Shown: one piece after another, positions 46,365 to 58,079 of the stretch
How positions within the stretch are numbered: position 1 is the stretch's first letter
How the letters are laid out: each line of letters opens with the position of its first letter
Source of the DNA: Coriolopsis trogii
Taxonomy: Eukaryota; Basidiomycota; Agaricomycetes; Polyporales; Polyporaceae
Direction: 5' to 3'
Assembly (NCBI GenBank): GCA_020543525.1
Contig: JAHYIO010000042.1
Location: forward strand, 682,001 to 746,000
Length of the DNA: 64,000 bases
Translations under genes and position numbers: made by a program
Notes under the pieces: generated by a model
What the model was told of the DNA's origin: nothing
Database searches by the model: none
The model's input: the letters and a program-made list of their open reading frames with translations, nothing else

Positions 46365-47435
46365 ATGCCCTGCATCGCCCTTTCACGAGTCACTCGATCC
46401 CTCCGAGGTGGCAAAGGGGACGCTTGTGCACCTACACGGCCAAAGATGACTCTTTGTTCAGCCAAAGAGACCAAGACTCACCATTCTGCCACACCGAGGG
46501 CGTCACCCTTCCGGTCCATCCTCTTGCGAGGCTACCGGAACCTCAAGGCACCCTTCACTGCCATCTCCCGTCACTTCGCTACCAGATCGGCCCCGCGCGC
46601 GGGCTACACAGGATATACCTCCACCCAGGCTAGGACGAGCAGGCGCACTCGAGCGGTGGAACAACGACAAGAGCGTGTGGAAGTCAACGAACATTATGAG
46701 CCCGTCTGGGTGCAGGAGCAGGCAAGGTCACAAGGGCAACGTACCGTGCCTGCCAGTTTCTTCAATACCACTGTCCTTGCTCGTCTTAGTCCATCACACC
46801 CTCCAACTCGAGAGGCGGAGCTACCAAGGCGCAGCTCAATAGAGCGCGAAGGTCTCATACCTTTCGATTCCAATGGTACGTCACCGCGCTATAGTTCTAT
46901 AACAATAGTTGATCACGGTCAGTAGCTGAAGAGACGTCACGCCACGACGAACATGGAGGAGCTGTTGCGCGGAACGCTATCGTGCAGGAAGCCGACGACA
47001 AGATGACTGAGGTTGGCAAGATTGGAAAGGGTGGTGCATCCGTAGCATGGAATGATCACGCCACGAAGAGCACTTTGCGCCAGGGTAGTTGGGCCACAGA
47101 GAACACTGGGACGCTGACTAAGAGAACAGTAAGTGAGCATCCAGTCGCATATGAATCGACCACAATTGAGAATGAACTATCCAGACTTTGAGCGTACCCG
47201 TGAACAGAAAAAGCAACTGTCCATCCTCGTACAAACTCCACGTAAGTTGGTAGCCCGTTCATTCGCGATCCACCCACGAGAGCCTTTCTCCCAACAGAAC
47301 GCTGCAGGACCCGCGCTCGTCAGGCCTTCCGGTGCTTGGAGTTCGTCGAGTTGTGTCTTTGTGACTCGCCCCCGTAGCGACCGCCGACGTGCCATACTCG
47401 TACTGTCGAACCCAGACGTCATTGCTCGAAAGTGA
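46365..47435 (+). CDS. Hypothetical four-exon gene, 303 residues
   Basis: Exons 46365-46875, 46923-47128, 47185-47241 and 47298-47435 stay in one frame through three introns of 47, 56 and 56 nt, all with good donors (GTACGT, GTAAGT, GTAAGT). The N terminus is Arg/Ser-rich (RSILLRGYRNLKAPFTAISR) and could target mitochondria. The middle is hydrophilic (VNEHYEPVWVQEQARSQGQ). There are no domains I recognise. Three consecutive frame-preserving introns make chance unlikely, but without a known family it remains a prediction. Confidence 0.45.
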
Positions 47436-48012
47436 TCTCAACCTGCGTGTCGCGATGAGTACGTGATTCAGCTCACTTCATGAGAGCGATAGGACTGCAA
47501 GGTGCTCGAGGTGCAAAGATGTACTATAAGAATTCATTGATATATTGATCGTGTACCATGACTTGCGGCCGATGAGCAACAGTGTTCACGAGTATTGCTT
47601 AGAACAAAGCGGTCGTGGAAGCGGAACTGGGGCGCGCTGACAACGAATCCATGAGTGGGAAAGTTGACACAGAGCGGAGGGTACTCTCAGCGTATGAACG
47701 TTGCGCACCAGATTGAGTCAGTCCGCAGAGATCTGCGTTTGACGCTACGAATTCGAATTACCACAGAACACCGCCCACACCTTACCGATGCATACGAAGT
47801 CGACTCCACTGTGAAGGGTGGCTGATCGTAACGCAGAGCAACGTGAGCAAAACGGTTGTTATGTTCTACTGAGCACCCACCTACAAACTATAATACACTG
47901 GTCATCGATCAGTCCCCGACGCCCGCGTCGCCATCCCGCACTGGTAATCGAACCGAATGCATCAATCAACTGGAGCTCTTCCAGCCAAAACGTAGGATAT
48001 GCTGTTCGTACC
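47436..48012. other. Convergent intergenic region
   Basis: The 3' flanks of the hypothetical gene and of the NAD kinase meet here. I see no further feature. Confidence 0.55.
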
Positions 48013-49640
48013 TCAAGTTCTTTGATGTCTCGTCAGGGCCTTACTCCTGAAGGTCGCATTGTACTGCAGCAGATTGTTGATGTCCCTGACCCAGTCGTCT
48101 TCCTTCCCAGGGCCCACTCCTTCACCACTGATTCCGCCAATAGCGTCCTCGTCATCTCCAGGACGTATCTGTGGCGGCTCTGTGATCGACGAACGATTGA
48201 TGCACGGGATGGGATAGAGCGATGCGCGAACAGTGACCGACTCCCCAGGATTGAGAACGTGAGAGATCTGACCGTCCATGGAGAGTCCTGCAGATGCACG
48301 GGAGCGTTCGCTGATCTATGTATTGAGGTCAGAGCAGGGAAAATCAATGTCAATACTTGAGAACCAACGGTGGCATACTGACCCGTAGGGTGATGGACGA
48401 CGAGGACGGGAATACGAGGGGACGAAAGGACAAGCTCCTTGGGCAAATCGGCGTGAGAACGATTGCGCTCAGCGAAGGGTGGACTATAGGTCCTCCCGCG
48501 GAGAGGGAGTATGCCGTTGAGCCCGTAGGGGTTGATACAATGAGGCCGTCGGACTACACGGAGACTAATGAGTGATGATCCTTGTAGCATATACTCAAGT
48601 ACGTACTACTGCCTCTGTCAGATGTTGACCGTCGACAAAGACGTCGATGGTGTTCAGGTGTGGACTCGACCCTCGGTGCAGTGCAATCTCGTTCATCACC
48701 TGCCAATCTGGTTTCAAGGAAGGGGTCACATGAGTCAACCGGTCCCAGAACCAACGATGGGAGCATACCGTCACATTGGGTATCGATTTGCTCTCCTCCT
48801 GGATCCTGGAAGGTGCAGGAGAGACGCATGCGATGCAGGACAGTGATGCGACCTGCGAAAGCGCTGTCGATTGCTTTTGTGTAGTCGTCGATGTCTGCGA
48901 AAGCGCAAGACGAGACATGAAACCCCAGGTGAAGCATAGGAGGACTGAACTTACGGAATGGCAGCAAGAAGCCCAAGGTACCCATAGAGAAACTGAGTAC
49001 GGGGGGAACGGCACCAACTTTGAAGAGCGAAGATGCATGAAGTATAGTGCCATCCCCTCCGAGAGTGATGACAAGATCTATTGGCTCTGCATCCGGTCCT
49101 GTGAGGGAGTGAGACTCGCGTCGAGAGACAGGGAGAGGACGGGAAAGACCTGGACGCCAGACCTTGACACCGTCTGGGATGTCGGGTCGGTCTTCGTGGT
49201 AGACAGTGACGTCGGGATACTTTTGGCGGATATAACTACGATGTATAGTTCGATGACGAGCACAATGAATGGAAGAGGTGGTGGTCACGTACGTGAGGAG
49301 GGTGTCAATGGCATCGATGACAGGCTTGGTGCGAAGCTTGTTGACGATGAGAACGGAGGATGGAGAGAGACCATGGGTGACGCGTCTAGCTTGTGAAATG
49401 TTCAGCATACGTTCGGTATATGGACCATTGAGAAAACAGAGATCTAATGCCCGGCGAGGGAGAGACGTACGTCGCGTATGACCTATATCGTGGTACGCCC
49501 AGAGTGTTCTTTCTCTTGAACGAGGGCTGCAGTGCGCGCAGGCCGGAGCTTGTGTGGAGATGTCGGGAAGCGGGCATGCGGGAGGTCGAGGCGCGACATG
49601 TGGCAAGAGCAGGGGATAGGAGTGACCGAGCTTTCCACAT
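48013..49640 (-). CDS. NAD kinase, probably mitochondrial
   Basis: Phosphorylates NAD to NADP with ATP. Exons 49640-49471, 49385-49293, 49235-48955, 48894-48769, 48707-48607, 48553-48383 and 48315-48013 join in frame to 414 residues. The family motifs are clear: SSVLIVNKL near the start of the domain, [20 protein letters not shown] (the GGDGT nucleotide motif), [25 protein letters not shown] (NE motif), [20 protein letters not shown] and [17 protein letters not shown] near the end. The N terminus ([32 protein letters not shown]) is rich in Arg, Ser and Leu with no acidic residue, like a mitochondrial presequence, so the protein may be the counterpart of yeast Pos5. The first intron is 85 nt, longer than the rest; if it is retained, an internal ATG at 49408 would give a form without the presequence. 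Confidence 0.92.
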
Positions 49641-49756
49641 TTCTGAGCCAGAGAGAGAGCGCGATGGTGGTGGTTGTAGTCCAAGACTCCCCTACATAAG
49701 CGCTCTGGATACAGACTGGGCCAGACAATGATACTACACATATCGTTTCGTACTAC

Positions 49757-52618
49757 TCACAGCTCCGCGTCCGCCAACAGCCCAAACAAACCTCCTCCAG
49801 GCTGGCCAGCCTTCTTCCCGGCCGTGCCAGGACTGACTTGCGTCTTTGCCTTCCTCTCCTTCTTCTTCTTCTGCACAGGGACCGCATACGCCTCGTCCAG
49901 CCCTGCCAGGCACGCCTCCCGCACTTCCCTCCTCGGCGATCCATCAGCCAGCCGCGCCCGTCCGCTGAGCAGCGCATGGCACCGTCTCCCTCCGAACCAC
50001 CTCCCAGGACTCACCATCCGTTCCCCGAGCAGCAGCACCTGCGCCAGCTGTCCGATCGCGTCCACCGCAGTCTCTACCTGCGCCACGAGCTGCACATGCC
50101 GCTCGACGACCATCATCCGACCGTCCTCCTCGTCCTCCGTCTCCTCCCCCGCCTCCGAGAAGCAGGCCACCACAGCCAACGCCTCTCCCTGTGTCCACCG
50201 CTCCATCGTCCTCTCCTTCACTCCCGGGTTCTCTTCCGCTCGAGTGTGCATCGTCCGAACCACCCACCGCACTGCGAGAACGCCGATGAGGTCCTCGTCC
50301 GGAACGGCCGCGACGCTGGGAACATCCGATCCGAGCGCGAGCAGAAGAAGTTTCCTCCTCTGTTCGTCCGTCCACAGCTGAGGCAAGACATTCAAGTCCT
50401 CCAGAAACCCCGACGACGTACTCTTCAACAGCTCCGCAAGCGACGGAACGGTCACCTCTTCGAGTGCCAACCTTGTACCTCGTCGCACGTATTCAGTGAT
50501 CGTCTTCGGATGCGAGTTCGCCGTGGCCGACGATATCAAGAGTGACGAATGCCCTGTGGGGTGCTGATATGCGCCGTGTCCATGCGCATCTCCGCTTTCT
50601 GGTCCATCCAGCTCTTGCAGCGCACCGCGCAGCCTCGCCAGTGGATCTCGACCGCCAACATCCTCTTCAGACTCGCTGTCCTCCACGACATCTACAAGCT
50701 CGTCCTCGTTGTCGTCTTCAGCATCCTCACCCTCCGATCCTTCCGCCTGTTCAGCCTCCGGGGCGCTCGGTAATCCGACGCCTGCGTCCACCACTGCATA
50801 CGTCCACAGGCGGATTGGTCGCCCGACGCTACGCTGAACGGACTCTTTGTCAGGGTCTTCGAGGAACATCCGGGGCCACATTGTCCCCGTGTGGACCGTG
50901 TCGAGGATGCGCGGGTCCAATCTCCCTCGCCTGTACGCTGCGACGTACCTCTCCCTGATGTCCGCCAGTGCGCCGTCATCATCATATGTGACGACCGCAT
51001 CGGCATCCGATGTCTCTGCTTGCAGTGCTGCTTCGCGCAATCGGCCGGACAGGCAACCTACGAGCGGGCATGCCTCGGGTGTATGCATCGGACACGCGTC
51101 CGACGTCCACGCCACCGGGCCCCCGTCGGTATCACTCCCCTGGTCCTCGCTCCGCGGAATGGCGTACTGCAGCGTCGCCACTGCAATGCGCTCCACAATA
51201 GCCTCCCGTTCACCCGTGGCGAACGTGTCCAGAGGCCGGACCAAGAGCGTCGTCACAGCGGCGTCGATCAGATCCATGACGCTCCCAATCTGTTTCTTTC
51301 CTCTCTTTTTCCCCGTAGCTCCGAACGCGGTGGACAGGATTCCAGAGAGTGTGCCGGCAACGCGCGTGATCCTCTGAGCGTGCGTCGCCCCGCGCTCGAA
51401 GAAAAGCCGCTGGAGATTGGCCTTGCCCTTGTGCCGGATCTCCGCCGTAGTCGCAGGCCCAGGCGTAGAGTCATCGGACGCAGACGAGCCAGTAAAGTCG
51501 TTGCCTAGAAGCGCGCCGAGCAAAGGCAGAAGGCTGACAGGGATGCCTAGACGTGTCGCGAGCATCGAGGGTTCGTACACGGTGAATGACAACGCGAGCT
51601 GGCCGTCTGTGATACCTGCCGCAGGATCGAGCGCGTCGGGAGGCAAGATTCCCCTGCCTGACCGAGAATCGGCCTGCATCCTCTTCCGTCTTGCTTTTGG
51701 TTTTGTCACGGTCTGGAAGCCGTCGTCGTCCACGCCGCCATCTTCGGTCTCGCCAGAGATCGAGGCGGAGTAGACACTGCCCTCGCCATCCCAAGGGGCG
51801 TCGTTCGTCGTGAGCGTCCAGACCATCTCGTCGAGCGGGACGTAGCCTCGGTAGCCCTCGGCATTGAGGACGACGAAATCAGAGTCACGTCCGGCAACAT
51901 AAGCATGTAGTTTTGCGGCAAGAGCGACGGCGTACGGGTCTCCTTCCTCGTCCGCAAAGTAGACATAGAGGGACCTGGAGCCATTGTCTTGGCCCGTGGG
52001 GGGCGAGTGTAGAGTGGATGTGAGCTGGATGAGTGCGTCGACACAGATGCTATAGGCAAGAGGAGGCAAGATAGCTGTCTCGTGGAGGAAGCGGGGAGAG
52101 GCCCGGCCAGTTTGTGAGGTGCAAAAGAAGAGGAGGCCGGACTGTATGTTGTTCTGTGTTGTGCGCGAGACTAGGGTGGGGAATTTGAGAGCAGGATACG
52201 GACCTGTCAAGGAGTATGATGAGTATGCAGGAAGGAGGCTGGGAGGGGATGATGGGCAGGGAAGGGGAAATACTGTGGGCATGGGCGGGGGTGAAAAGAG
52301 ACATACCGTCGAATACGAAGTGGAGTTGAAAGCCGACAGATATCCAAGCACGGACGACGTGGTCGACTAGGGTGGCGAAGCGAGCGTACTCGCCGCCATA
52401 GACCCAGGGGAGATCTGCACGGAAGACAATCTCATAGATGAAGCTAGAAGAGGGTGCTGTGAGCACGAGGGCGAAGGGGAAGAGGGAAAGAGGACTGACG
52501 ACCAGGCGTCGACGACTAGGGGAACTGCGTTTGTGGGCGAGGACGAGAGGAGGATGGCTGGACGGGAGAGGGAATGCTTGTTTTCGCGGAGGTAGGTGGT
52601 GAGGCCATGGACGCCCAT
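49757..52618 (-). CDS. Asteroid (ASTE1)-type XPG nuclease family protein
   Basis: Exons 52618-52500, 52443-52307 and 52203-49757 (introns 56 and 103 nt) join to 900 residues. The N terminus MGVHGLTTYLREN...PLVVDAWS and FIYEIVFRADLPWVYGGEYA is the XPG N-region of FEN1/XPG-like nucleases in the asteroid variant. LYVYFADEEGDPYAVALAAK followed by VAGRDSDFVVLNAEGYRGYV is the XPG I-region with its acidic DSDF motif. The C-terminal 500 residues include an acidic stretch (EGEDAEDDNEDELVD) and a Lys-rich tail (KKKKERKAKTQ). Asteroid proteins are poorly characterised, with a link to DNA repair in animals. It is tail-to-head with NAD kinase: its stop lies 117 bp before that start. Confidence 0.88.
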
Positions 52619-52678
52619 GCCAACGATGCAGCCCCCGCCGTCCTCGTCCTCGACGACTCCAGGTCATCTCCGGCGAGC

Positions 52679-52688
52679 ACAAAAAAAA
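52679..52688 (-). terminator. RNA polymerase III oligo(T) terminator
   Basis: A run of eight T on the minus strand lies just 5 nt after the tRNA discriminator base, as expected for termination by RNA polymerase III. Confidence 0.8.
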
Positions 52689-52692
52689 CATA

Positions 52693-52782
52693 TGACGGAA
52701 GTGGGATTCGAACCCACGCCCTTTCGGACTAGATAGATAAGTCACCTGATTCTAGCGCCTTAGACCGCTCGGCCATTCCGCC
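52693..52782 (-). tRNA. tRNA-Leu (anticodon CAG), with short intron
   Basis: On the minus strand the acceptor stem GGCGGAA pairs with TTCCGTC, leaving discriminator A73. The D arm is GCCGAGCGGTCTAAGGC and the T arm GTGGG-TTCGAAT-CCCAC. The anticodon stem CTAGA/TCTAG encloses 17 nt, which is a 7-nt loop with CAG plus an intron of about 10 nt after position 37. The long variable arm (TCC-GAAA-GGG) and A73 indicate leucine rather than serine. CCA is not encoded. Confidence 0.93.
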
Positions 52783-53059
52783 TTGTGAAAACAGTGTTGA
52801 TCTGCTGCATATGTATGCCTTGCCCATCTTACACGGCCATTGTCGACAAACATTCAGATTCTCTCGGAGGTGGTAAGTACTTCCAGTACATTGTCTATGT
52901 CAAAGCTTACCCGTGCATCAACGATTTCATGCGCCTTCCCCGCACCTGATGTCGGTGCATAGCGTGCTGTCTCCGTCGCGGTTCCCTCGCCATCGCTCCC
53001 TATCCCTCGCTCGTCTGGCATCACAGCCTAGTGTCTGGGAGCCCGAACCATCGTTTCAA

Positions 53060-53330
53060 CTCAGTACAGTTCGTCGCTCCCGAGAAGAGAGGATGTTTCT
53101 CGAACTGGAACGCGGTCGGGATCGCGTTCATTCTGGGTCCGCTATGCACCTATCCCATGGCCATGCTCTTTGCGAGTATCATTGCGCTATCGTAGCGGAA
53201 GTGTTGGCCGGCAGGAGCAGCGATGTACTGTTACGCCGTCGCTGCTAGGATAATTGCCGGTGAAGGTCTGGGAGGCATCGCTCCCGCGGTTCTTCAGATC
53301 GCGGGAGTGGCGGATTTGGTGATGAGCACA
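53060..53330 (+). pseudogene. MFS transporter fragment
   Basis: The plus strand reads FSNWNAVGIAFILGPLCTYP then MAMLFASIIALS, a stop, and GAAMYCYAVAARIIAGEGLG followed by GIAPAVLQIAGVADLVM. This matches the region between the second and fourth membrane helices of a major-facilitator drug or sugar transporter, with the ARxxAGxGxGG motif. Nothing upstream or downstream completes it, and a TAG interrupts it, so it is a degraded fragment. Confidence 0.55.
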
Positions 53331-53450
53331 AGCTTAAGCTGCCCGGGAGATGTGTACTGTGGCTGAACCAGCCGATGACGGATGTGGATGGAGTGTGAGT
53401 AGTATGATACATCGAGACCGTAGGTATCCAGGGCTATAGATACAACAAAG

Positions 53451-55038
53451 TCAGCCCAATCTCGCCTTCTTGCGAGGGTGGGCAGCACCTCCGCCGCCAC
53501 TGAGACTCGCGAAACTCGCCGCGCTTCCGGCCTTACCGGAATGATTGGAATGAGAATGGGACAACTGAGAGAGATGGGCCTGTGCGGTCGCTTGCACCTG
53601 AGAGACTTGAGGCTGAACTTGAGAACCTGCGGCAGGGATGGGCATCATGGAAGGTGCGTCGTCATGCGATATGCGACGGGCGGGCGGAATCTGATGAGAG
53701 GGCAAGGACTCAAACGCGCTGTAGCGGAACTCATCAGGTAACAGCGCACGGAGTGTGTAACACCCGAAACGCTTACTTTCGCGTGGGCCTTGGTTCCTCT
53801 TGGAACCACTTGTGCTGCAACGCTTCGGAGGCGGTAAGGCGCTTGTCTGGGTCGTAGGCGAAGAGGTGGCTCAAGAGATCCGCTCCGTGAGATCGAATGC
53901 GAGACTGACACCATTCGGGGAGACGATTGACATAGCTAGAGCGAAACAGGGTGTCGAAGACATATTCGGACTGTCAGGAAACGAAGGCAAACTCACTGAT
54001 CAAGTCGACGCATACTCGCGTACTCGGGAAGGTCTTTGACCTTCGGCCAATCGCGCTCTGCACTCGTTTACTGATTGTGCACGGAAACGCGGCAAGAGAG
54101 AGACACACCGGAAGGAGTACCGAGGATCTCGAATATCTTGAGCAGCTGGTCCTTCTGAAACGGAACGTTCTTCTTGGAGTCTAGCTTGGCCTCTTCGCCC
54201 TTGAATATCGGTCGAAGACTGGCGAGTTCGGCCATGACGCAGCCCACGGCCCAGATATCGACAGCTTTATTGTAGTGCTTCGCGCCGAGGAGGAGCTCGG
54301 GGGCGCGGTACCAGATGGTGACGACAACCTTGTCGCCGGCGAAGAGAGGCTGGAGGGGCTGATGGGTGAGACGGGCGAGACCGAGGTCGCCTATCTTGAC
54401 GACGCCCGAGGAAGTGATGAGAATATTGGCGGGCTTGAGATCACGGTGGATGATGTGAGCATCGTGGAGATAGAGGAGGCCGTTGAGGAGTTGGTAGGTC
54501 AACGTCTTGAGCACGGGTTGGGTGATGGAGGAGCGGAGAGTCTGAGAGTGGTGATGAATGACTTGCTGTGCGAGGGCGACATGAGCTGTGAGCAGCGGAG
54601 GTGAACGTGTACCGTACGAGAAAGTCGTGTTCGGCATATTCGAAGACCATGTAGATGGACTTGTCCTCGAGGATGACCTCCTTGAGGGCGACGATGTTCT
54701 CGTGCGAGATTTCTCTGTTCAGCTGTGGCTCGAGTGAGTGGGCTGGAGAACTGGGAGGGAGAGAGACTGACTGCTATTTCGCGGATGGCACTCTGGCTGA
54801 TGCCGGTGTAGGTCACGACGTCGCCCTCCTTGTCGGGCTTGAACTTTTTGATGGCGTGGATGCGGCCGTCGCTGGCCTTGCTCTGCGCCTTGTAGACGCG
54901 GCCGTACGTGCCAGACGAGATGAAGCCGAGGATGCTGTACTTGTCCGTCACCCGCCTCCGCGCCGCGTCCCGTTTCGCGCGATAGACCCGCATCGGGTCC
55001 GAGAGCAGGATGTTGGCCTCGTCGGCCATCGACCGCAT
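53451..55038 (-). CDS. SSN3: Mediator cyclin-dependent kinase CDK8/SSN3
   Basis: Six exons, 55038-54772, 54722-54618, 54565-54109, 54057-53997, 53935-53777 and 53718-53451 (introns 49-61 nt), join to 438 residues. The kinase motifs are [12 protein letters not shown] (Gly loop), [20 protein letters not shown] with SQSAIREIA (Lys and the SMSACRE-like helix of CDK8), [10 protein letters not shown] (hinge), [23 protein letters not shown] (DLG in place of DFG), [15 protein letters not shown] and [15 protein letters not shown]. The tail ([20 protein letters not shown]) matches fungal CDK8. With cyclin C it forms the Mediator kinase module, which phosphorylates transcription factors and RNA polymerase II. 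An in-frame second ATG at 55029 is an alternative start. It is divergent from CHS5, with 167 bp between starts. Confidence 0.95.
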
Positions 55039-55205
55039 TGCTCGACGGCGGGGAGCTACGCGACGGCGGGAGCTGAGCGAGGACGCGGTCGGACGTTGAG
55101 CGCGGACAGCGATGACGCCAACACCGGTAACGGGCGCTCACTTGCGCCCATCGTCCTCGCTCTCCTCCTCCACGTCCCGTCCTCTCCCCCTCCCCACGCG
55201 CAACG
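55039..55205. promoter_or_regulatory. Bidirectional promoter between CDK8 and CHS5
   Basis: Only 167 bp separate the two divergent start codons. The right part is C/T-rich on the CHS5 sense strand. I see no TATA box. Confidence 0.5.
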
Positions 55206-56831
55206 ATGGCCGTCTCAGAAGACAGCTTCATGTTCACCGTCGGCAAGCTCGGTGAGTCCCTCGTCCACCACGCGCTCAACGCGGACAAGTTCTGACCACA
55301 GCGCGCAGATGCCGGAATGGCTGCAAGTCGTCTACTTTGACCATCTCTAGCCTCTCTGACGACCGGTATGCAGATACTGCTCGGCGAGCGAGCCCATTTG
55401 ATCGAGTTTCCGTCGCTCCTCCTTCCCCCGGGCGTATCGACGGGGTCGATTGTCAATATCTCCGTGCAGAGGAACGTGTCGGAGGAGAAGAAGAGAGAGA
55501 ACGAGTTTTGGAACCTCCAGAGCGAGATCCTGAACGCGTTTGGGACTCAGGTGCCCGCAAACCCCGTCCTGGAGGTATGTCTGCCCTCCCGCCTCTTCCC
55601 TCTCGTCTCTCCAACCCCTTCTCCAGCTCCGGAACGTCACCCAAACGTCTGTAACCCTCGAGTGGCCCCCACTCGAGCTCGCCACCTCCAAGCTTCGGTC
55701 GCTTGACCTCTATCGTGACCGCCAGCGGGTCGCCGCTATCCCTTCTCCTCTCACCAACACCTCCACAAAGGTCTCTGGCCTTCAGCTCGACACAGAGTAC
55801 ACTTTCCAACTCGTCCTTCGCACCACTGCCGGTGTCTATCCCTCCAACCTCCTTCACGTTCGCACTCACACCATGACTGACACTTCTGGTATCTCCGTCT
55901 GTTTCGGGACCGTCGAGGACGATGTCCTCCTCGAGAATGCCAAGATGGCCCTCCGTGAGATGGGCGCGAAATGGAGCGACAAGATCCAGATAGATACCAC
56001 TCACTTCGTCTGCACCACTCCTGCCTCTGTGCCAACCGCTGCCGCTGTTACCAATAATATTGTCACCGGACCTGGCGTCGAATACCAGAAGGCGCTCCAG
56101 CTCAGTATACCCGTCGTCCAGCCCCACTGGATCCTCGCCTGCCATGCAGAGAAGAAGTGAGTCGTCTTCCCCATCCTCGCCAGCGTGCTCTCATATTGCC
56201 CAGAATGATGCCCATCCGCCCATTTTACCTCGGAGAGAATTTCTCGTCTCCCTCACATTTCCGTCCACAGTCCATGTCTCAGGCGAACATCTCTTCGTCC
56301 TCACAACGGAGTGGTTCCTCGTCTCCCACTCAACAAAAACACACCAACCGTCAGTCTATGCCCCCTCAACGCGTCACCGCAGTGTCTCCGCCTGCCGTTT
56401 CGCCTGCTCAGCCGACAGTTCGTACGACCCCTCTTAAGATTCCAGAGGAGCCTGAGACGCTGTCGGACGACGACGACGACCGTTCTGGCCGCACCCGCAA
56501 AGGCACGATGAGCAAGAACTTCCGCTTCCCATCTTCGACAGCCGCCCAGCCCCCGCCGCCCGTCCCTTCCTTGCCTCCTACCATCGCGGTCACATCAGCA
56601 GATGAAATCGAAGCTGAGGCACGAGCAGAAGCTCCTCAGACACCCCCGAAAGCCGAGGGTGACGCCCATACACAACCGGAAGCTGACCCCGAACTGACGA
56701 CGGTCGGCGTGGTCGCGCCTTCTAGCGTCGAAGTTCCGCCGCCGCCGCCTGTCGATAAAGAGCGTCCTCTGGGTAGCGCGAACGATCTCGATGACGACGT
56801 TGGCGAAACGGAGGAGATTTCTCTGAACTGA
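55206..56831 (+). CDS. CHS5: Exomer component CHS5 (FN3-BRCT protein)
   Basis: Exons 55206-55251, 55309-55322, 55374-55574, 55627-56156 and 56204-56831 encode 472 residues. The N terminus [24 protein letters not shown] plus PSLLLPPGVSTGSIVNISV is the CHS5 dimerisation motif. It is followed by an FN3 domain (VTQTSVTLEWPPLELATSKL to LQLDTEYTFQLVLRTTAGVY) and a BRCT domain (GISVCFGTVEDDVLLENAKM to IPVVQPHWILACHAEK, then RPFYLG). FN3 and BRCT together bind Arf1 at the trans-Golgi network, where exomer exports chitin synthase and other cargo. The rest is a disordered acidic tail. Exon 2 is only 14 nt, and the intron after it has a GC donor (GCAAGT at 55323). Both are needed to keep the conserved frame. 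Confidence 0.93.
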
Positions 56832-58079
56832 GTTTGCATTCAATCAAGTTGTCGTTCTGACTTGTGTATTGTCTCTTGTGCGTGTTCTAGATAGTCGATA
56901 AACTGTTGCCTGCATCATATATTTCGTTCGCTGGGGAAGACATCATAAATTGGTCCGACATCGGAAGCCAAAATGGATTGCGAAGCTTTGCCTCGTCCAT
57001 TGGCAGACGATTGGTGTCGACATCATATGGTTACTCGTGCGGTCTACAGTACACTGCGCAGAACCTGCACGCCGTCGGTAATCCGATGAGGCCTTCTCAT
57101 ACAGATTCTGGCCCGCGCGAACTTGCCGAATATCGTCTCCTCTAACTCGGGGTCGAAGACAAATCCTACAGACACTCGGTGTGACCTCTTTCTTGCCTTT
57201 CCACTCTCGAATCTCATCATTCTCACGTCCTATCTTGCATTCGTCCGTCGAATCCGAAAACATGTCTCAAGGATCGCTAGTTTCTGAAACTGGCATATTT
57301 TTGCAGACGTGCTCCGGGAGCACTGCTGTACATGTCCTTAAGCACTTGGTTCACTCGTGGCGTATCGTGAAAGGACTTCGGTCACACGAAGGGCAATAGG
57401 TAAGTAAGTCCATGGTAATGGTTGCTCTGTTAGTTTCAACCCTTGAACGTTCAATGAACCGTCACATTCGTATGATAGCTTACATAAGGTATCATGGAGT
57501 TATAGGCCACCGCGAGACGCGTTCGTTTCCATCATCCCAACCACGATGACTGACGAACCACTAAACACGGGCACCTACATATAGTCTCGACATTCTCGCG
57601 TGGAATGTAAAGTCAGACACCTTTTCTCTGACTTGATCGTCTCTTTCTTGTACTACTCATCCTTCCCTCGAATTCCTGCCCTGGTACCTGCGCGCTGCAC
57701 GTCAGATGCCACTCCATGTTCGTCGCTTCTAGCACCGCCCTCATCTGTCCACATTATTAATATTCATGGTCAGTATGCGCACTCTGACCCACCTTTGCCT
57801 GCCCCCGGTTGCGACGTCTCCCACTGAGTCGACATCCCGCTGTGAGAGCATCGCTTACTTCCCACATCCTTCATCTCTCAACCTCCAGGCTACCTAGGCC
57901 TTCTCGTGAGTCCTAGTACTGCGAGCTTTCACGATGTAGACAAGTGCTGATACTTGCGCACAGCCAACATTCAATTCGTCGACCACGCCGGTGGCAGAAC
58001 GGTGATACGAGCGTAAGGCTCCGTCCCTCGCACTTCCCTTATCTCCATCTTCATACCTCTGCCATCCGTCGCAGACCCC
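56832..58079. other. Intergenic region upstream of the HET gene
   Basis: No gene is supported. The last 250 bp before 58080 are C/T-rich and may hold the leader of the HET gene; an AG acceptor (CCGTCGCAG at about 58075) just before the ATG hints at a leader intron. Confidence 0.5.

Noticed and set aside
48554..49741. Single 395-codon reading through the NAD kinase
   Set aside because: It reads through three introns (between TLL and RQKYP, between LPF and DIDDY, and after LPR); splicing restores the conserved kinase sequence far better.
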